The notes under the pieces are model-generated. The model had not been told where the DNA came from, did no database searches, and saw nothing but the letters and a program-made list of their open reading frames with translations. This document shows positions 24,320-32,856 of a DNA stretch of 64,000 nucleotides, piece after piece (within the stretch, counting starts at the first letter, position 1; the number at the start of each line of letters is the position of its first letter). The position numbers were made by a program, and so were the translations under genes. Source of the DNA: Pseudomonas sp. 21 (GTDB lineage Bacteria > Pseudomonadota > Gammaproteobacteria > Pseudomonadales > Pseudomonadaceae); assembly GCF_000955805.1 (NCBI RefSeq), contig NZ_JYOA01000011.1, positions 27,514-91,513 of the forward strand, written 5' to 3'.

Positions 24320-25480
24320 TTATTTACGGTCCTTGAGCGGCACGAACTTCAGGTCTTCAGGGCCTGTGTAGTTGGCGCTCGGGCGGATGATCTTGCCGTC
24401 GATGCGTTGCTCGATGACGTGGGCGGACCAGCCAGCGGTACGGGCGATGACGAACAGCGGGGTGAACATCGCGGTGGGCACGCCCATCATGTGGTAGCTC
24501 ACGGCGCTGAACCAATCGAGGTTGGGGAACATCTTCTTGATGTCCCACATGATGGTCTCCAGGCGCTCGGCGATGTCGTACATCTTGGTGTTGGACTGCT
24601 CGTTCGACAGCTGGTGGGCGACTTCCTTGATCACCTTGTTGCGCGGGTCGGACACGGTGTAGACCGGGTGGCCGAAGCCGATCACCACTTCCTTGCGCTC
24701 GACGCGGGCACGGATGTCCGCCTCGGCTTCGTCCGGGTTGTCGTAGCGCTTCTGGATCTCGAAGGCCACTTCGTTGGCGCCGCCGTGTTTCGGGCCGCGC
24801 AGCGCGCCGATGGCGCCGGCGATGCAGGAGAACATGTCCGAGCCGGTGCCGGCGATCACGCGGGAGGTGAAGGTCGAGGCGTTGAATTCGTGCTCGGCAT
24901 ACAGGTTCAGCGAGGTGTGCATGGCGCGCACCCAGGACTCGCGCGGCTTCTGCCCGTGCAGCAGGTGCAGGAAGTGGCCGCCGATGGAGTCGTCGTCGGT
25001 CTCGACGTCGATGCGCTTGCCGTTGTGGCTGAAGTGGTACCAGTAGAGCAGCGCAGAGCCCAGGGAAGCCATCAGCTTGTCGGCAATGTCGCGGGCGCCC
25101 GGATGGTTGTGGTCGTCCTTCTCCGGCGACAGGCAGCCGAGCACGGACACGGCGGTGCGCATCACGTCCATCGGGTGCGCCGAGGGCGGCAGGGTTTCCA
25201 GGGCGGCTTTCACGCCGGCGGGCAGGCCGCGCAGGGCTTTCAGCTTGGCCTTGTAGCCGGCCAGTTCGGCGACGTTGGGCAGCTTGCCGTGGACCAGCAG
25301 GTGGGCGATTTCCTCGAATTCGCAACGGTTGGCGAAATCCAGTACGTCATAGCCACGGTAGTGCAGGTCGTTGCCGGTGCGGCCGACGGTGCACAGGGCG
25401 GTGTTGCCAGCGGCGGTGCCACTCAGGGCCACGGACTTCTTGGGTTTGAAGGCGGTGGTGGTTTCTGCGGTAGCGCTCAT
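24320..25480 (-). CDS. prpC: 2-methylcitrate synthase
   Basis: 386 residues from ATG 25478-25480 with a GAGGAGA site. Citrate synthase fold with active-site blocks [22 protein letters not shown] and VIGFGHPVY, and the short length of PrpC-type enzymes. It condenses propionyl-CoA with oxaloacetate to 2-methylcitrate. A 184-bp spacer with a palindromic repeat separates it from prpB; acnD follows after 2 bp. Confidence 0.95.
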   Translation of the reverse strand: MSATAETTTAFKPKKSVALSGTAAGNTALCTVGRTGNDLHYRGYDVLDFANRCEFEEIAHLLVHGKLPNVAELAGYKAKLKALRGLPAGVKAALETLPPSAHPMDVMRTAVSVLGCLSPEKDDHNHPGARDIADKLMASLGSALLYWYHFSHNGKRIDVETDDDSIGGHFLHLLHGQKPRESWVRAMHTSLNLYAEHEFNASTFTSRVIAGTGSDMFSCIAGAIGALRGPKHGGANEVAFEIQKRYDNPDEAEADIRARVERKEVVIGFGHPVYTVSDPRNKVIKEVAHQLSNEQSNTKMYDIAERLETIMWDIKKMFPNLDWFSAVSYHMMGVPTAMFTPLFVIARTAGWSAHVIEQRIDGKIIRPSANYTGPEDLKFVPLKDRK

Positions 25481-25560
25481 CGCGTGTCTCCTCATCAAAT
25501 CCGGTTGCTTGTTCTTGTTCCGCCGGCATGGGCCGTGCGGTCGGTTCGAATCTGGTTTGG

Positions 25561-25628
25561 CGGATAACGCGAAGCGTTATCCGCCGTCATAGCCAAGGGT
25601 GGATAACGCCTGGGGCGTTATGCACCCT
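25561..25628. repeat. Palindromic repeat of the 'ggataacgc...gcgttatcc' family
   Basis: CGGATAACGC-GAA-GCGTTATCCG (25561-25583) is a perfect hairpin with 10-bp arms. A second copy, GGGTGGATAACGCC...GGCGTTATGCACCC, lies at 25597-25628. It occupies the prpB-prpC spacer and differs from the main REP family. Confidence 0.75.
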
Positions 25629-25664
25629 ACGATTCGTTCAGGCCGGGCCCGAACGATCGGGAAA

Positions 25665-26552
25665 TCACTTCTTGCCGGCAGCGAACAGCGCGTCGAGCTT
25701 CTGCTCGAAGGCGTGGTAGCCGATGCGGTCGTACAGCTCGGCGCGGGTCTGCATCAGCTCGATCACGTTCTGCTGGTGGCCTTCCTCGCGGATCGCGGTG
25801 TACACGGCTTCGGCGGCCTTGTTGGCGGCGCGGAAGGCGGACAGCGGGTAGAGCTGGATGGCCACGCCGACCGAGGCCAGCTCGTCGCGGGTGAACAGCG
25901 GGGTGGCGCCGAACTCGGTGATGTTGGCCAGGATCGGCACGTTCAGCGCATCGACGAAGCGCTTGTAGGTCGGCAGGTCGTAGGCGGCTTCGGCGAAGAT
26001 CGCATCGGCGCCGGCCTCGACGTAGCGCAGGCAACGCTCGATGGCGGCGTCCACGCCTTCGGCCTGGATGGCGTCGGTGCGGGCGATGAGGAAGAAGTTC
26101 GGGTCGGTCTTGGCATCGGCGGCGGCTTTCACGCGGTCGGCCATTTCATCGACGGAGACGATCTCCTTGCCCGGACGGTGGCCGCAACGCTTGGCGCCGA
26201 CCTGGTCCTCGATGTGGGCAGCGGCAGCGCCGGCCTTGATCAGGCTCTTCACGGTGCGCTCGATGTTGAAGGCGCTGGGGCCGAAGCCGGTGTCGATGTC
26301 GACCAGCAGCGGCAGGTCGCAGACGTCGGTGATGCGGCGCACGTCGGTGAGCACGTCATCCAGGGTGTTGATGCCCAGGTCCGGCAGGCCGAGGGAACCC
26401 GCCGCCACGCCGCCACCGGAGAGGTAGATGGCCTTGAAGCCGGCGCGCTTGGCCAGCAGCGCGTGGTTGGCGTTGATCGCGCCGATCACCTGCAGCGGCT
26501 TTTCTTCGGCAAGGGCTTCGCGGAAACGTTGGCCGGCGGTCTTGTAGCTCAT
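25665..26552 (-). CDS. prpB: 2-methylisocitrate lyase
   Basis: 295 residues, [50 protein letters not shown]. Isocitrate lyase superfamily with the catalytic loop AKRCGH, preceded by HIEDQVG, and the metal-binding [11 protein letters not shown]. It splits 2-methylisocitrate into pyruvate and succinate. The gene overlaps the end of the GntR gene by 4 bp, so regulator and first enzyme are coupled. Confidence 0.96.
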   Translation of the reverse strand: MSYKTAGQRFREALAEEKPLQVIGAINANHALLAKRAGFKAIYLSGGGVAAGSLGLPDLGINTLDDVLTDVRRITDVCDLPLLVDIDTGFGPSAFNIERTVKSLIKAGAAAAHIEDQVGAKRCGHRPGKEIVSVDEMADRVKAAADAKTDPNFFLIARTDAIQAEGVDAAIERCLRYVEAGADAIFAEAAYDLPTYKRFVDALNVPILANITEFGATPLFTRDELASVGVAIQLYPLSAFRAANKAAEAVYTAIREEGHQQNVIELMQTRAELYDRIGYHAFEQKLDALFAAGKK

Positions 26553-27271
26553 TGTTCACCTCGTTCGTTGGCGGTCTTGGCTTGGGCGTCCAGGTAGTGG
26601 CGCTCCATATTGCGTTTCGAGGCGCCGATGTGACGGCGCATCAGCAACTCGGCCAGTTCGCCGTCACGATCGGCGATGGCATCGAGAATCCGGTGGTGTT
26701 CGGCGAAGGCCTGGCGCGGCCGGTTGGGCGTCGCCGAGAACTGCAGGCGGTACATGCGCACCAGCTGGTACAGCTCGCCGCAGAGCATGCGGGTGAGGGT
26801 GCGGTTGCCGCTGCCCTGGATGATCCGGTAGTGGAAGTCGTAGTCGCCTTCCTGCTGGTAGTAGCCACGGCCGGCCTGGAAGGCCTCGTCGCGCTCGTGG
26901 GTGTCGAGCACCCGGCGCAGTTCGTCGATCTCGGCCGGCGTCATGCGTTCGGCGGCCAGGCGGCAGGCCATGCCTTCGAGGGATTCGCGGATCTCGTAGA
27001 GTTCCAGCAGCTCCTCGTGGCTGAGCGAGACCACGCGGGCGCCGACGTGCGGCACGCGCACCAGCAGCTTCTGGCCTTCCAGGCGGTGGATCGCTTCGCG
27101 CAGCGGGCCCCGGCTGATGCCATAGGTGCGCGCCAGCTCCGGCTCGGAAATCTTGCTGCCGGGGGCGATGTCGCCCTTGACGATGGCCGACTGGATCTTG
27201 CGGAACACGTGTTCCGACAGGGTCTCGCCGTCGTCGCTGGCAGGGGTGGGCAGAATCAGGTTATCGCTCAT
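26549..27271 (-). CDS. prpR: GntR-family (FadR/VanR type) regulator of propionate catabolism
   Basis: 240 residues. Winged helix at residues ~20-85 ([44 protein letters not shown]), then an all-helical FCD ligand domain with the metal-binding pattern D/H...H ([16 protein letters not shown]). It is first in the prp operon, so it is autoregulated with the enzymes, and in Pseudomonas this position is held by a GntR protein rather than the sigma-54 PrpR of enterobacteria. A TTGTCGACAA-type palindrome flanks its promoter on both sides. The likely inducer is a methylcitrate-cycle intermediate. Confidence 0.88.
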   Translation of the reverse strand: MSDNLILPTPASDDGETLSEHVFRKIQSAIVKGDIAPGSKISEPELARTYGISRGPLREAIHRLEGQKLLVRVPHVGARVVSLSHEELLELYEIRESLEGMACRLAAERMTPAEIDELRRVLDTHERDEAFQAGRGYYQQEGDYDFHYRIIQGSGNRTLTRMLCGELYQLVRMYRLQFSATPNRPRQAFAEHHRILDAIADRDGELAELLMRRHIGASKRNMERHYLDAQAKTANERGEQ

Positions 27272-27273
27272 GG

Positions 27274-27283
27274 TGTCGACAAT
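27274..27283. promoter_or_regulatory. Downstream prp operator (TGTCGACAAT)
   Basis: TGTCGACA palindrome just upstream of the prpR ATG, overlapping where the ribosome site would be. It is the same core as the full palindrome at 27345-27356; centres are about 73 bp (seven helical turns) apart. Confidence 0.65.
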
Positions 27284-27301
27284 CTTCTTGATGTGCGGCG
27301 A

Positions 27302-27330
27302 AAGCTACCCCCGTAGAGCCGTCTGGTCAA
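27302..27330 (-). promoter_or_regulatory. Sigma-70 promoter of the prp operon
   Basis: On the minus strand: TTGACC (27325-27330), a 17-bp spacer, TAGCTT (27302-27307). Spacing is ideal, the start would be near 27295, and the prpR ATG is at 27271. Confidence 0.72.
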
Positions 27331-27344
27331 TCGAGATCTGATGA

Positions 27345-27356
27345 ATTGTCGACAAT
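27345..27356. promoter_or_regulatory. Upstream prp operator, perfect palindrome ATTGTCGACAAT
   Basis: A perfect 12-bp palindrome of the type bound by FadR/VanR-class GntR regulators, about 15 bp upstream of the -35 element. Together with the downstream copy it brackets the promoter. Confidence 0.75.
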
Positions 27357-27513
27357 CGTCTAATGGGGACCGTTGGTTATGCCGAGCCGGGCGGCTCGCT
27401 GGGGCCGGTGCACGGGAGAATGGTGCGCGAGAATGGCGGATATCCCCTCGTCGGCCGCTGTGCCGGCGCGCTGCAGGCCCGCTAGGATCGGGGAAACGAC
27501 GGAAGAATCGCCC

Positions 27514-28125
27514 ATGCAACTCTATGATCGCTATGTGCTGCCCCGCCTGATCGACTTCGCCTGTGGCATGGGCGATGTGATGAAGCAGCGCTCGCTGCTG
27601 GTGCCCCGTGCCCGCGGCCGGGTATTGGAGATCGGCATGGGCACCGGCCTGAACCTGTCCTTCTACGATCCGGCGAAAGTGTCGACAATCGTCGGCGTCG
27701 ACCCGGCGGCGCAAATGCAGAAGCTCGCCCGCAGCCGTGCCGAGGCCATCGGCATTCCGGTGGAAATGGTGGCGCTGGAACTGGGGCAGATCCGTGCCGA
27801 CGCCGGCAGCTTCGACAGCATCGTCTGCACTTTCACCCTGTGCAGCATCCCCGATGCGGTGGCGGCGCTGAAGGAAATGCGCCGGGTGCTAAAGCCCGGT
27901 GGCGAGTTCCTCTTCTGCGAGCATGGCCTGGCGCCGGATGCGGGCGTGCGCGCCTGGCAGCACCGCCTGACGCCGGTCTGGAGGCCGCTGGCCGGCGGCT
28001 GCCACCTGGACCGCGACATGCCGGCACTGATCGAATCCGGCGGCTTCCACCTGCGCGAACTGATCCAGGACTACCTGCCGGGCCCGCGGCCAATGACCTA
28101 CGTCTACCGTGGCATGGCCGACTGA
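27514..28125 (+). CDS. Class I SAM-dependent methyltransferase
   Basis: 203 residues, MQLYDRYVLPRLIDFACGMGDVMKQRSLLVPRARG. Motif I is VLEIGMGTGLNLSFYD; the acidic loop follows as VGVDPAAQMQKLA; the post-motifs VCTFTLCSIPDAVAALKEMRRVLKPGGEFLFCEHG are classic UbiE/Methyltransf_11. Substrate unknown; it resembles METTL7/UbiE-type small-molecule methyltransferases. It is divergent from prpR and so might share control, but nothing shows that it acts on propionate. The 3' end overlaps a small convergent gene by 22 bp. Confidence 0.83.
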   Translation: MQLYDRYVLPRLIDFACGMGDVMKQRSLLVPRARGRVLEIGMGTGLNLSFYDPAKVSTIVGVDPAAQMQKLARSRAEAIGIPVEMVALELGQIRADAGSFDSIVCTFTLCSIPDAVAALKEMRRVLKPGGEFLFCEHGLAPDAGVRAWQHRLTPVWRPLAGGCHLDRDMPALIESGGFHLRELIQDYLPGPRPMTYVYRGMAD

Positions 28126-28361
28126 CGCGTGGGCAGGCGGTCGAGCAGTTCGATGCTGAGGATGTAGGCGCTGCGCACGTAGATGTCTTCAGGGCGTTCG
28201 AGCAGGCCCATGTCCGACTGGCAGTCATTCATGCGCACCACGAAAGGCGCATCGCCGGCGCACAGCGCGCTGTAGTCGCCCTGGCTGATCCAGCCCTGGA
28301 GGACCGAAGACTCGCGGTTGTGCGCGCGAACCACGACTTCGACCTTGAGATGTTCGTTCAT
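28104..28361 (-). CDS. Small unknown protein, paralog A of a tandem pair
   Basis: 85 residues from ATG 28359-28361, MNEHLKVEVVVRAHNRESSVLQGWISQGDYSALCAG. I do not recognise a family. It aligns with the product of 28487-28729 over about 50 residues: L-x-G-x-I-S-x-x-D-(F/Y)-x-A-L-x-A-G-x-A-P-x-x-V-R-(L/M)-x-(D/N)-C-Q-S, then a D-(I/L)-(Y/F) element and ILS/ILN. No signal peptide or membrane helix. It ends 22 bp inside the convergent methyltransferase gene. Confidence 0.72.
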   Translation of the reverse strand: MNEHLKVEVVVRAHNRESSVLQGWISQGDYSALCAGDAPFVVRMNDCQSDMGLLERPEDIYVRSAYILSIELLDRLPTRQSAMPR

Positions 28362-28486
28362 TGCCACGCTGCTCCGCTGAAGGTGGGAAAAGGTGGCAAA
28401 CCTTAACGTCCGTCCCACGCGGTCTCTGTCAGGTTCCTCTGAATGGGCTGTGGGACTATCCCCCCTGAGTTTCCAGCCCTCGTCCT

Positions 28487-28729
28487 TCAGGCCACCCGCT
28501 CGGTCGGGGTGACATTGAGGATGTGCGTGCCGCTGAGGAACAGGTCCTGTACCGGGCCGGTGGGGCAGTGGCGGCTCTGGCAGTTCCCCAGGCGTACTTC
28601 GGCTGGGGCATGGCCGGCGCGCAGGGCCTGGAAGTCGGCGAGGCTGATGCGGCCGTGGAGGATGCGTTGTGGGCGGTAGGGAGACCAGGTCTCCACATCG
28701 ACCCAGAGACTGTCGGGAGCGTGGCTCAT
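28487..28729 (-). CDS. Small unknown protein, paralog B of a tandem pair
   Basis: 80 residues from ATG 28727-28729, MSHAPDSLWVDVETWSPYRPQRILHGRISLADFQALRAG. It shares the core ISxxDFxALxAGxAPxxVRLxxCQS and a C-terminal ILxV strand with the next gene downstream (paralog A), so the pair looks like a duplication. The first 18 residues differ. Cys-rich near the middle (CQSRHC). Cytosolic, function unknown. Confidence 0.7.
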   Translation of the reverse strand: MSHAPDSLWVDVETWSPYRPQRILHGRISLADFQALRAGHAPAEVRLGNCQSRHCPTGPVQDLFLSGTHILNVTPTERVA

Positions 28730-28850
28730 GGCGGTTGGTCCGGCTGAATGGAAATGGGCGAATACTCTAGACAGCGGACCAACGCCGAATTCATCAGAGG
28801 CCTCTGAGAAATTTGTAGGAAATTGTTTAGTTCTGACTGAAGGCCTTGCT

Positions 28851-29744
28851 TTACGACAAGGCCCGATAGGCTTTGGCCCAGTCCTCGGCGAAGTCCTCGA
28901 ACGGCGTCGCCGTGGTATTGCGTGGCGAGCGGACTTCCTGCGCGCGTACGCGGCCGCTGCTGATCGCCTCCCCCAGTTCCGCGTAGCAGGCGGCGACGCT
29001 GGCGGAATAGCCGGCCTCCTGCAGGGCGCCCTCCAGTTCTTCCGACGACACCTGAACGTAGGGCAATGCGGGCCGGCCAATGGCCTTGCCGAGCAGGCGC
29101 GTCGCCTCGGCATAGCTGATATCGCGCTGGCCGAGTACTTCGCGGGTCAGCACGCCCCGCCAATTACGGTCCAGCAGGGCTTGGCCGGCGGCATCGGCGA
29201 CATCTTGCGTAGCGACCATCGGCACCGGCACATCCGGCGCCACCGCATCGCTGTAGCAGTCGTAGGCGCGGACGATCTCCAGCGCGCCGTAGAGGTTCTC
29301 GAACAGCGCGCCGGAGCGCAGCATCAGCACGTTCACTTCCGGGGGGAGCTGGCGCAGGCGCTGCTCCTGGTCGTGCATGCTGATGATCGGCCCGGTGCCG
29401 GAGGCCACCTCGGCGCCCACGCTGCTGAGGAATACCACCCGGCGCACAGCGCTGGCGCGAATGGCCTGGAGAATCGCTTCCCCTTGGGCGGCCTGCTGCT
29501 GGCGGTAGTCCTCGGTGTCGGGCCCGTAGGCGAGCAGGGTGTAGACCGCGTCGGCGCCTCGGAACGCGTCGCTCAGGAAGCTGGCGTCGTCCGGCTCGCC
29601 CACGGCGATCCGCGCGCCGGCTTTGGCCAGCGCTTCCAGGCGTTCGGCGTTGCGGCCGAGGGCAAGTACCGGCACGCCGGCATCCAGCAGGGTCTGGCAG
29701 ATTCTCGAACCGGTGCGGCCGGTGGCTCCCATTACGGTGATCAT
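28851..29744 (-). CDS. NmrA-like NAD(P)-binding protein / NAD(P)H:quinone oxidoreductase type
   Basis: 297 residues, MITVMGATGRTGSRICQTLLDAGVPVLALGRN; start at 29742-29744 with a GAGGA site. The GATGRTGS motif binds the dinucleotide; VVFLSSVGAEVASGTGPIISMHDQEQRLRQ is typical of NmrA/QOR2-like atypical SDRs. The catalytic Tyr-Lys pair of normal SDRs is not evident, so it may be a redox sensor or a quinone reductase. It is divergent from an AraC regulator with an inverted repeat between them, and is the obvious target of that regulator. Confidence 0.8.
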   Translation of the reverse strand: MITVMGATGRTGSRICQTLLDAGVPVLALGRNAERLEALAKAGARIAVGEPDDASFLSDAFRGADAVYTLLAYGPDTEDYRQQQAAQGEAILQAIRASAVRRVVFLSSVGAEVASGTGPIISMHDQEQRLRQLPPEVNVLMLRSGALFENLYGALEIVRAYDCYSDAVAPDVPVPMVATQDVADAAGQALLDRNWRGVLTREVLGQRDISYAEATRLLGKAIGRPALPYVQVSSEELEGALQEAGYSASVAACYAELGEAISSGRVRAQEVRSPRNTTATPFEDFAEDWAKAYRALS

Positions 29745-29822
29745 GGCAGTGTCCTCGCTTTGGCCGTCCCGCGGCGCCCGCCGTGGGTTCGTTGGCCTGG
29801 GTTCAGTCTGCAGCTGAGGTGT

Positions 29823-29881
29823 TGGACGGTTAATGCCAGGAAGTCGTCGCTTTATGCTCATTCGTCCAAAAGTGCTGGACG
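29823..29881. promoter_or_regulatory. Candidate AraC-regulator operator (TGGACG repeats)
   Basis: CGTCCA (29863-29868) and TGGACG (29876-29881) form an exact inverted repeat with a 7-bp spacer. A third TGGACG lies at 29823-29828. All fall in the 167-bp divergent gap between the NmrA-like and AraC genes. Confidence 0.5.
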
Positions 29882-29911
29882 ATGCCGTTCCGCAAGGCCA
29901 GTCTCGAAGGC

Positions 29912-30886
29912 ATGAACACCGCTTCCGTTCCCGACCTGACCGATGCCTGGGCCTCTACCGATCCGCTGGGCGAGGCCCTGCATTTCCTGCGCATGAGCGG
30001 CACCTTCTACTGCCGCTCGGAGTTCACCGCACCCTGGGGGCTGGACCTGCCGGCCATGCCGCAGTGCCTGATGTTCCACGTGCTCACCGTTGGCGAATGC
30101 TGGCTGGAGGCCGCGGGCGACTCGCCACGCCGGCTGGCGCCGGGCGACCTGGTGCTGGTACCCCATGGCGAAGGGCACCGGCTGGTGAGTTCGCCGGGCG
30201 AGACGGCGGCGGGGCTGTTCGACCTGCCGCGCGCCTACGCCAGCGACCGTTATGAGGTGCTGCGCCAGGGCGGCGGTGGCGAGCCGACGGCGATGATCTG
30301 CGGCGCGGTGCGCTTCGACCATCCCGCCGCGTTGCAGCTGGTGCGCCTGCTGCCGCGCGTGCTGGAAGCACGGGTGCGTGACCCCGGCCAGCGCGACTGG
30401 CTGATGAGCACCCTGCAGTTGATGGAGAACGAGGCAAGGGCCATGCGCCCCGGCGGTGAGACGGTGATCACCCGCCTGGCCGACATCCTGGTGATCCAGG
30501 CCATCCGCGCCTGGATCGAGCAGGACCCCGCTGCCCAGTCGGGCTGGCTCGGCGCCCTGCAGGATCGCCAATTGGGCCGCGCACTGAGCCTGATCCATCG
30601 CGAGCCGGCGCGGGACTGGAGCCTGCCGGCGCTGGCGGAGGCGGCGGCCATGTCGCGCTCGGCCTTTGCCGCGCGCTTCGCCGAGCGGGTCGGCGTGCCG
30701 CCCATGCAGTACGTCACCCGCTGGCGCATGCACGTGGCGCTGGGCTGGCTGCAGGAGCGCGAGATCGCAGTGGCGGAACTGGCCGAGCGCCTCGGTTACC
30801 AGTCCGAGGCGGCCTTCAGCCGGGCGTTCAAGCGCTGCATCGGGATTGCTCCCGGCAGCGTGAGGCGTGCTGCTTCGCGAGCCTGA
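29912..30886 (+). CDS. AraC-family regulator with cupin domain
   Basis: 324 residues from ATG 29912 (an ATG at 29882 adds 10 residues and has no better ribosome site). The N-terminal cupin_6-type domain includes GTFYCRSEFTAPWGLDLPAMPQCLMFHVLTVGECWL and LAPGDLVLVPHGEGHRL. The C-terminal AraC domain has DWSLPALAEAAAMSRSAFAARFAERVGVPPMQYVTRWRMHVAL and ELAERLGYQSEAAFSRAFKRCIG. This subclass usually regulates the divergent neighbour oxidoreductase and itself. Confidence 0.86.
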   Translation: MNTASVPDLTDAWASTDPLGEALHFLRMSGTFYCRSEFTAPWGLDLPAMPQCLMFHVLTVGECWLEAAGDSPRRLAPGDLVLVPHGEGHRLVSSPGETAAGLFDLPRAYASDRYEVLRQGGGGEPTAMICGAVRFDHPAALQLVRLLPRVLEARVRDPGQRDWLMSTLQLMENEARAMRPGGETVITRLADILVIQAIRAWIEQDPAAQSGWLGALQDRQLGRALSLIHREPARDWSLPALAEAAAMSRSAFAARFAERVGVPPMQYVTRWRMHVALGWLQEREIAVAELAERLGYQSEAAFSRAFKRCIGIAPGSVRRAASRA

Positions 30887-31062
30887 TGAAGGCAGCCGTC
30901 TGACGGACGAATGTCTCCGCGCGACCGGACGTGTCGTTTTCCGCTCTGCTCCCTGATTCGGGTGGTCACTACCCGTTTGCAGCACCCGTACGGTGATTCG
31001 GTCCGTCGGCGCTCGCCCTTCCGAAGTGATCCATGGCGCCGCTCATTCGCAGGAGTCCGTCG

Positions 31063-32787
31063 ATGTCCCGTCGTTGCATGCCTTCCCTTCGTCTGCTTCC
31101 GTTCTCCATTGCGCTCGCCCTGTGCGGCGGCCTGGCCCACGCCGCCGAACCGGCGTGGCCTGCGCAGAATCCGTACCTCGCCCAGTCCTATAACAACCAG
31201 ACGCACTGGAACGATGGCGCCACCGACAGCGTCGGCTTCCCGGTGGCCCGTGGTGCCTACGACGTCACGCCCGATTCGGTGCAGTTCCTGCCCGGCGAAG
31301 GCGTGGGCCTGCCGATTTTCTCCGATACAGTGGACGGCAAGCCGGTGTATTTCTGGTGGTCGGGCTTTGCGTTGCGCAAGGTCAGCCTGGAGGGCGGCAA
31401 GCTCACCGAGCTGGCGCGTGCCGATATTCCGGTCAAGCTGCCCAACTACACGCCCGTGACTGCCCAGCAGCGCGTCGATCAGTCCCGGGCGGTGCAGAAG
31501 TTCCTCGATGCGAAGGACGAGAAGGGCCTGCTCGACTACATGAAGACGCAGCCGAACCGCATGCTCAGCGCGGCCTCGGACCAGGCACTCAATGGTTCGG
31601 TCTACGCGTTGCTGACCCGTGAAGATGCTTTCGTCGGCTGCAATGCCCGCCAGGTATTCCGCATCGATCAGGTCGATCCCAAACGGGCCGACTCGGCGAT
31701 GAAGCTGGGTAAGGCCAGCGCGATTCCCGCAAACCTGTTCGACAACGAGAAGGTCAAGCGCGGAACCCGCTTCCCCGGTGACATGCTGTTCGGCATGAGC
31801 ATGAGCTACAACGGCTTCATCGTGGTCAACACGCTGGGCGGCAAGATCATCACGCTGAATCGCGACACGCTGGAGGTGATCGACACCTACGCAGTGGCCG
31901 GCAATGACGAGCTGTTCCTCAACAGCTTCGCGACTGGCCCGGAAGCCAACGGCGGGGCGATCTACGTCGCCTCGAACACCACCATGTATCGCCTGGTGGT
32001 GGACAGCGACGGCAAGATCCACGACGACGAAGCCCACGGGGCCTGGAAGGCAGGCTATGAGCGCGGCATCCGCATGCCGGCACCGAAGATCGCCGACGGC
32101 ACCGGTGCCACGCCGACGCTGATGGGCTTCGGGCCCGATGAAGACAAGCTGGTGGTGATCACCGACGGCGCGAAGAACATGAGCATGGTCGCCTTCTGGC
32201 GCGACCAGATTCCCGCCGGCTGGAAGCAGAAGCCGGGCACCGCCAGCCCGCGCATCGCCGATCAGCGCAAGGTGGAGATCCCCGGTACCGATACGGTGCA
32301 GTCGGAGCAGTCGGTGGCCGTGTACGGCGATTACGCCTTCGTGGTGAACAACATCCGCAGCGCCGACGAGAAGACCCTCGACCCGAGCCCCTACTACGTC
32401 AGCACCCTGCTCGGCGCGACGCGTCCGGGGCCACTGGGCGCAGCGAGCTTCCGCTGGAACAGCCAGACCCATGAGTGGAAGCAGCTGTGGGGCCGCAACG
32501 ACGTATCGTCGATTTCCGTGGTGCCGATGATTTCCGGCGAAGGCCACATGGCGCTGATCGACGGCTATTTCAGCAAGGCCTGGAATGACCGCTATCACAT
32601 CGGCATGGACCTGGACACCGGCAAGACCGTGCTGACCATCCGCGAGGGCAGCGACCCGATCTACAACGGCATGTACGCGCCGATCAAGGTCGATACCAAC
32701 GGCAACATCTTCTATGGCACCGCGTTCGGCCTGCTGCACCTGGACACCAGCAAGATGAAGCAGGACCAGTTGTCGGCCAACCGCTGA
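31063..32787 (+). CDS. Exported protein of unknown function, probably beta-propeller
   Basis: 574 residues from ATG 31063 with a CAGGAG site. A Sec signal peptide (SLRLLPFSIALALCGGLAHA-A) gives a periplasmic product beginning AEPAWPAQNPYLAQSYNNQTHWNDGATDS. Repeated strand patterns such as GGKIITLNRDTLEVIDTYAV, GAIYVASNTTMYRLVVDSDGK and DLDTGKTVLTIREGSDP suggest a beta-propeller of the PQQ or SMP-30-like kind. No catalytic motif was found. Monocistronic: a strong terminator follows. Confidence 0.72.
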   Translation: MSRRCMPSLRLLPFSIALALCGGLAHAAEPAWPAQNPYLAQSYNNQTHWNDGATDSVGFPVARGAYDVTPDSVQFLPGEGVGLPIFSDTVDGKPVYFWWSGFALRKVSLEGGKLTELARADIPVKLPNYTPVTAQQRVDQSRAVQKFLDAKDEKGLLDYMKTQPNRMLSAASDQALNGSVYALLTREDAFVGCNARQVFRIDQVDPKRADSAMKLGKASAIPANLFDNEKVKRGTRFPGDMLFGMSMSYNGFIVVNTLGGKIITLNRDTLEVIDTYAVAGNDELFLNSFATGPEANGGAIYVASNTTMYRLVVDSDGKIHDDEAHGAWKAGYERGIRMPAPKIADGTGATPTLMGFGPDEDKLVVITDGAKNMSMVAFWRDQIPAGWKQKPGTASPRIADQRKVEIPGTDTVQSEQSVAVYGDYAFVVNNIRSADEKTLDPSPYYVSTLLGATRPGPLGAASFRWNSQTHEWKQLWGRNDVSSISVVPMISGEGHMALIDGYFSKAWNDRYHIGMDLDTGKTVLTIREGSDPIYNGMYAPIKVDTNGNIFYGTAFGLLHLDTSKMKQDQLSANR

Positions 32788-32806
32788 AGGCGCTCCGCGC
32801 GCCGAC

Positions 32807-32838
32807 AAAAAAGCCCGTTCGGTTGAACGGGCTTTTTT
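32807..32838. terminator. Bidirectional Rho-independent terminator
   Basis: A6 tract, stem GCCCGTTC, loop GGTT, GAACGGGC, T6 tract. It ends the exported-protein gene on the plus strand and the acidic protein gene on the minus strand. Confidence 0.9.
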
Positions 32839-32856
32839 CATTGGTCGGGCGGGGCG

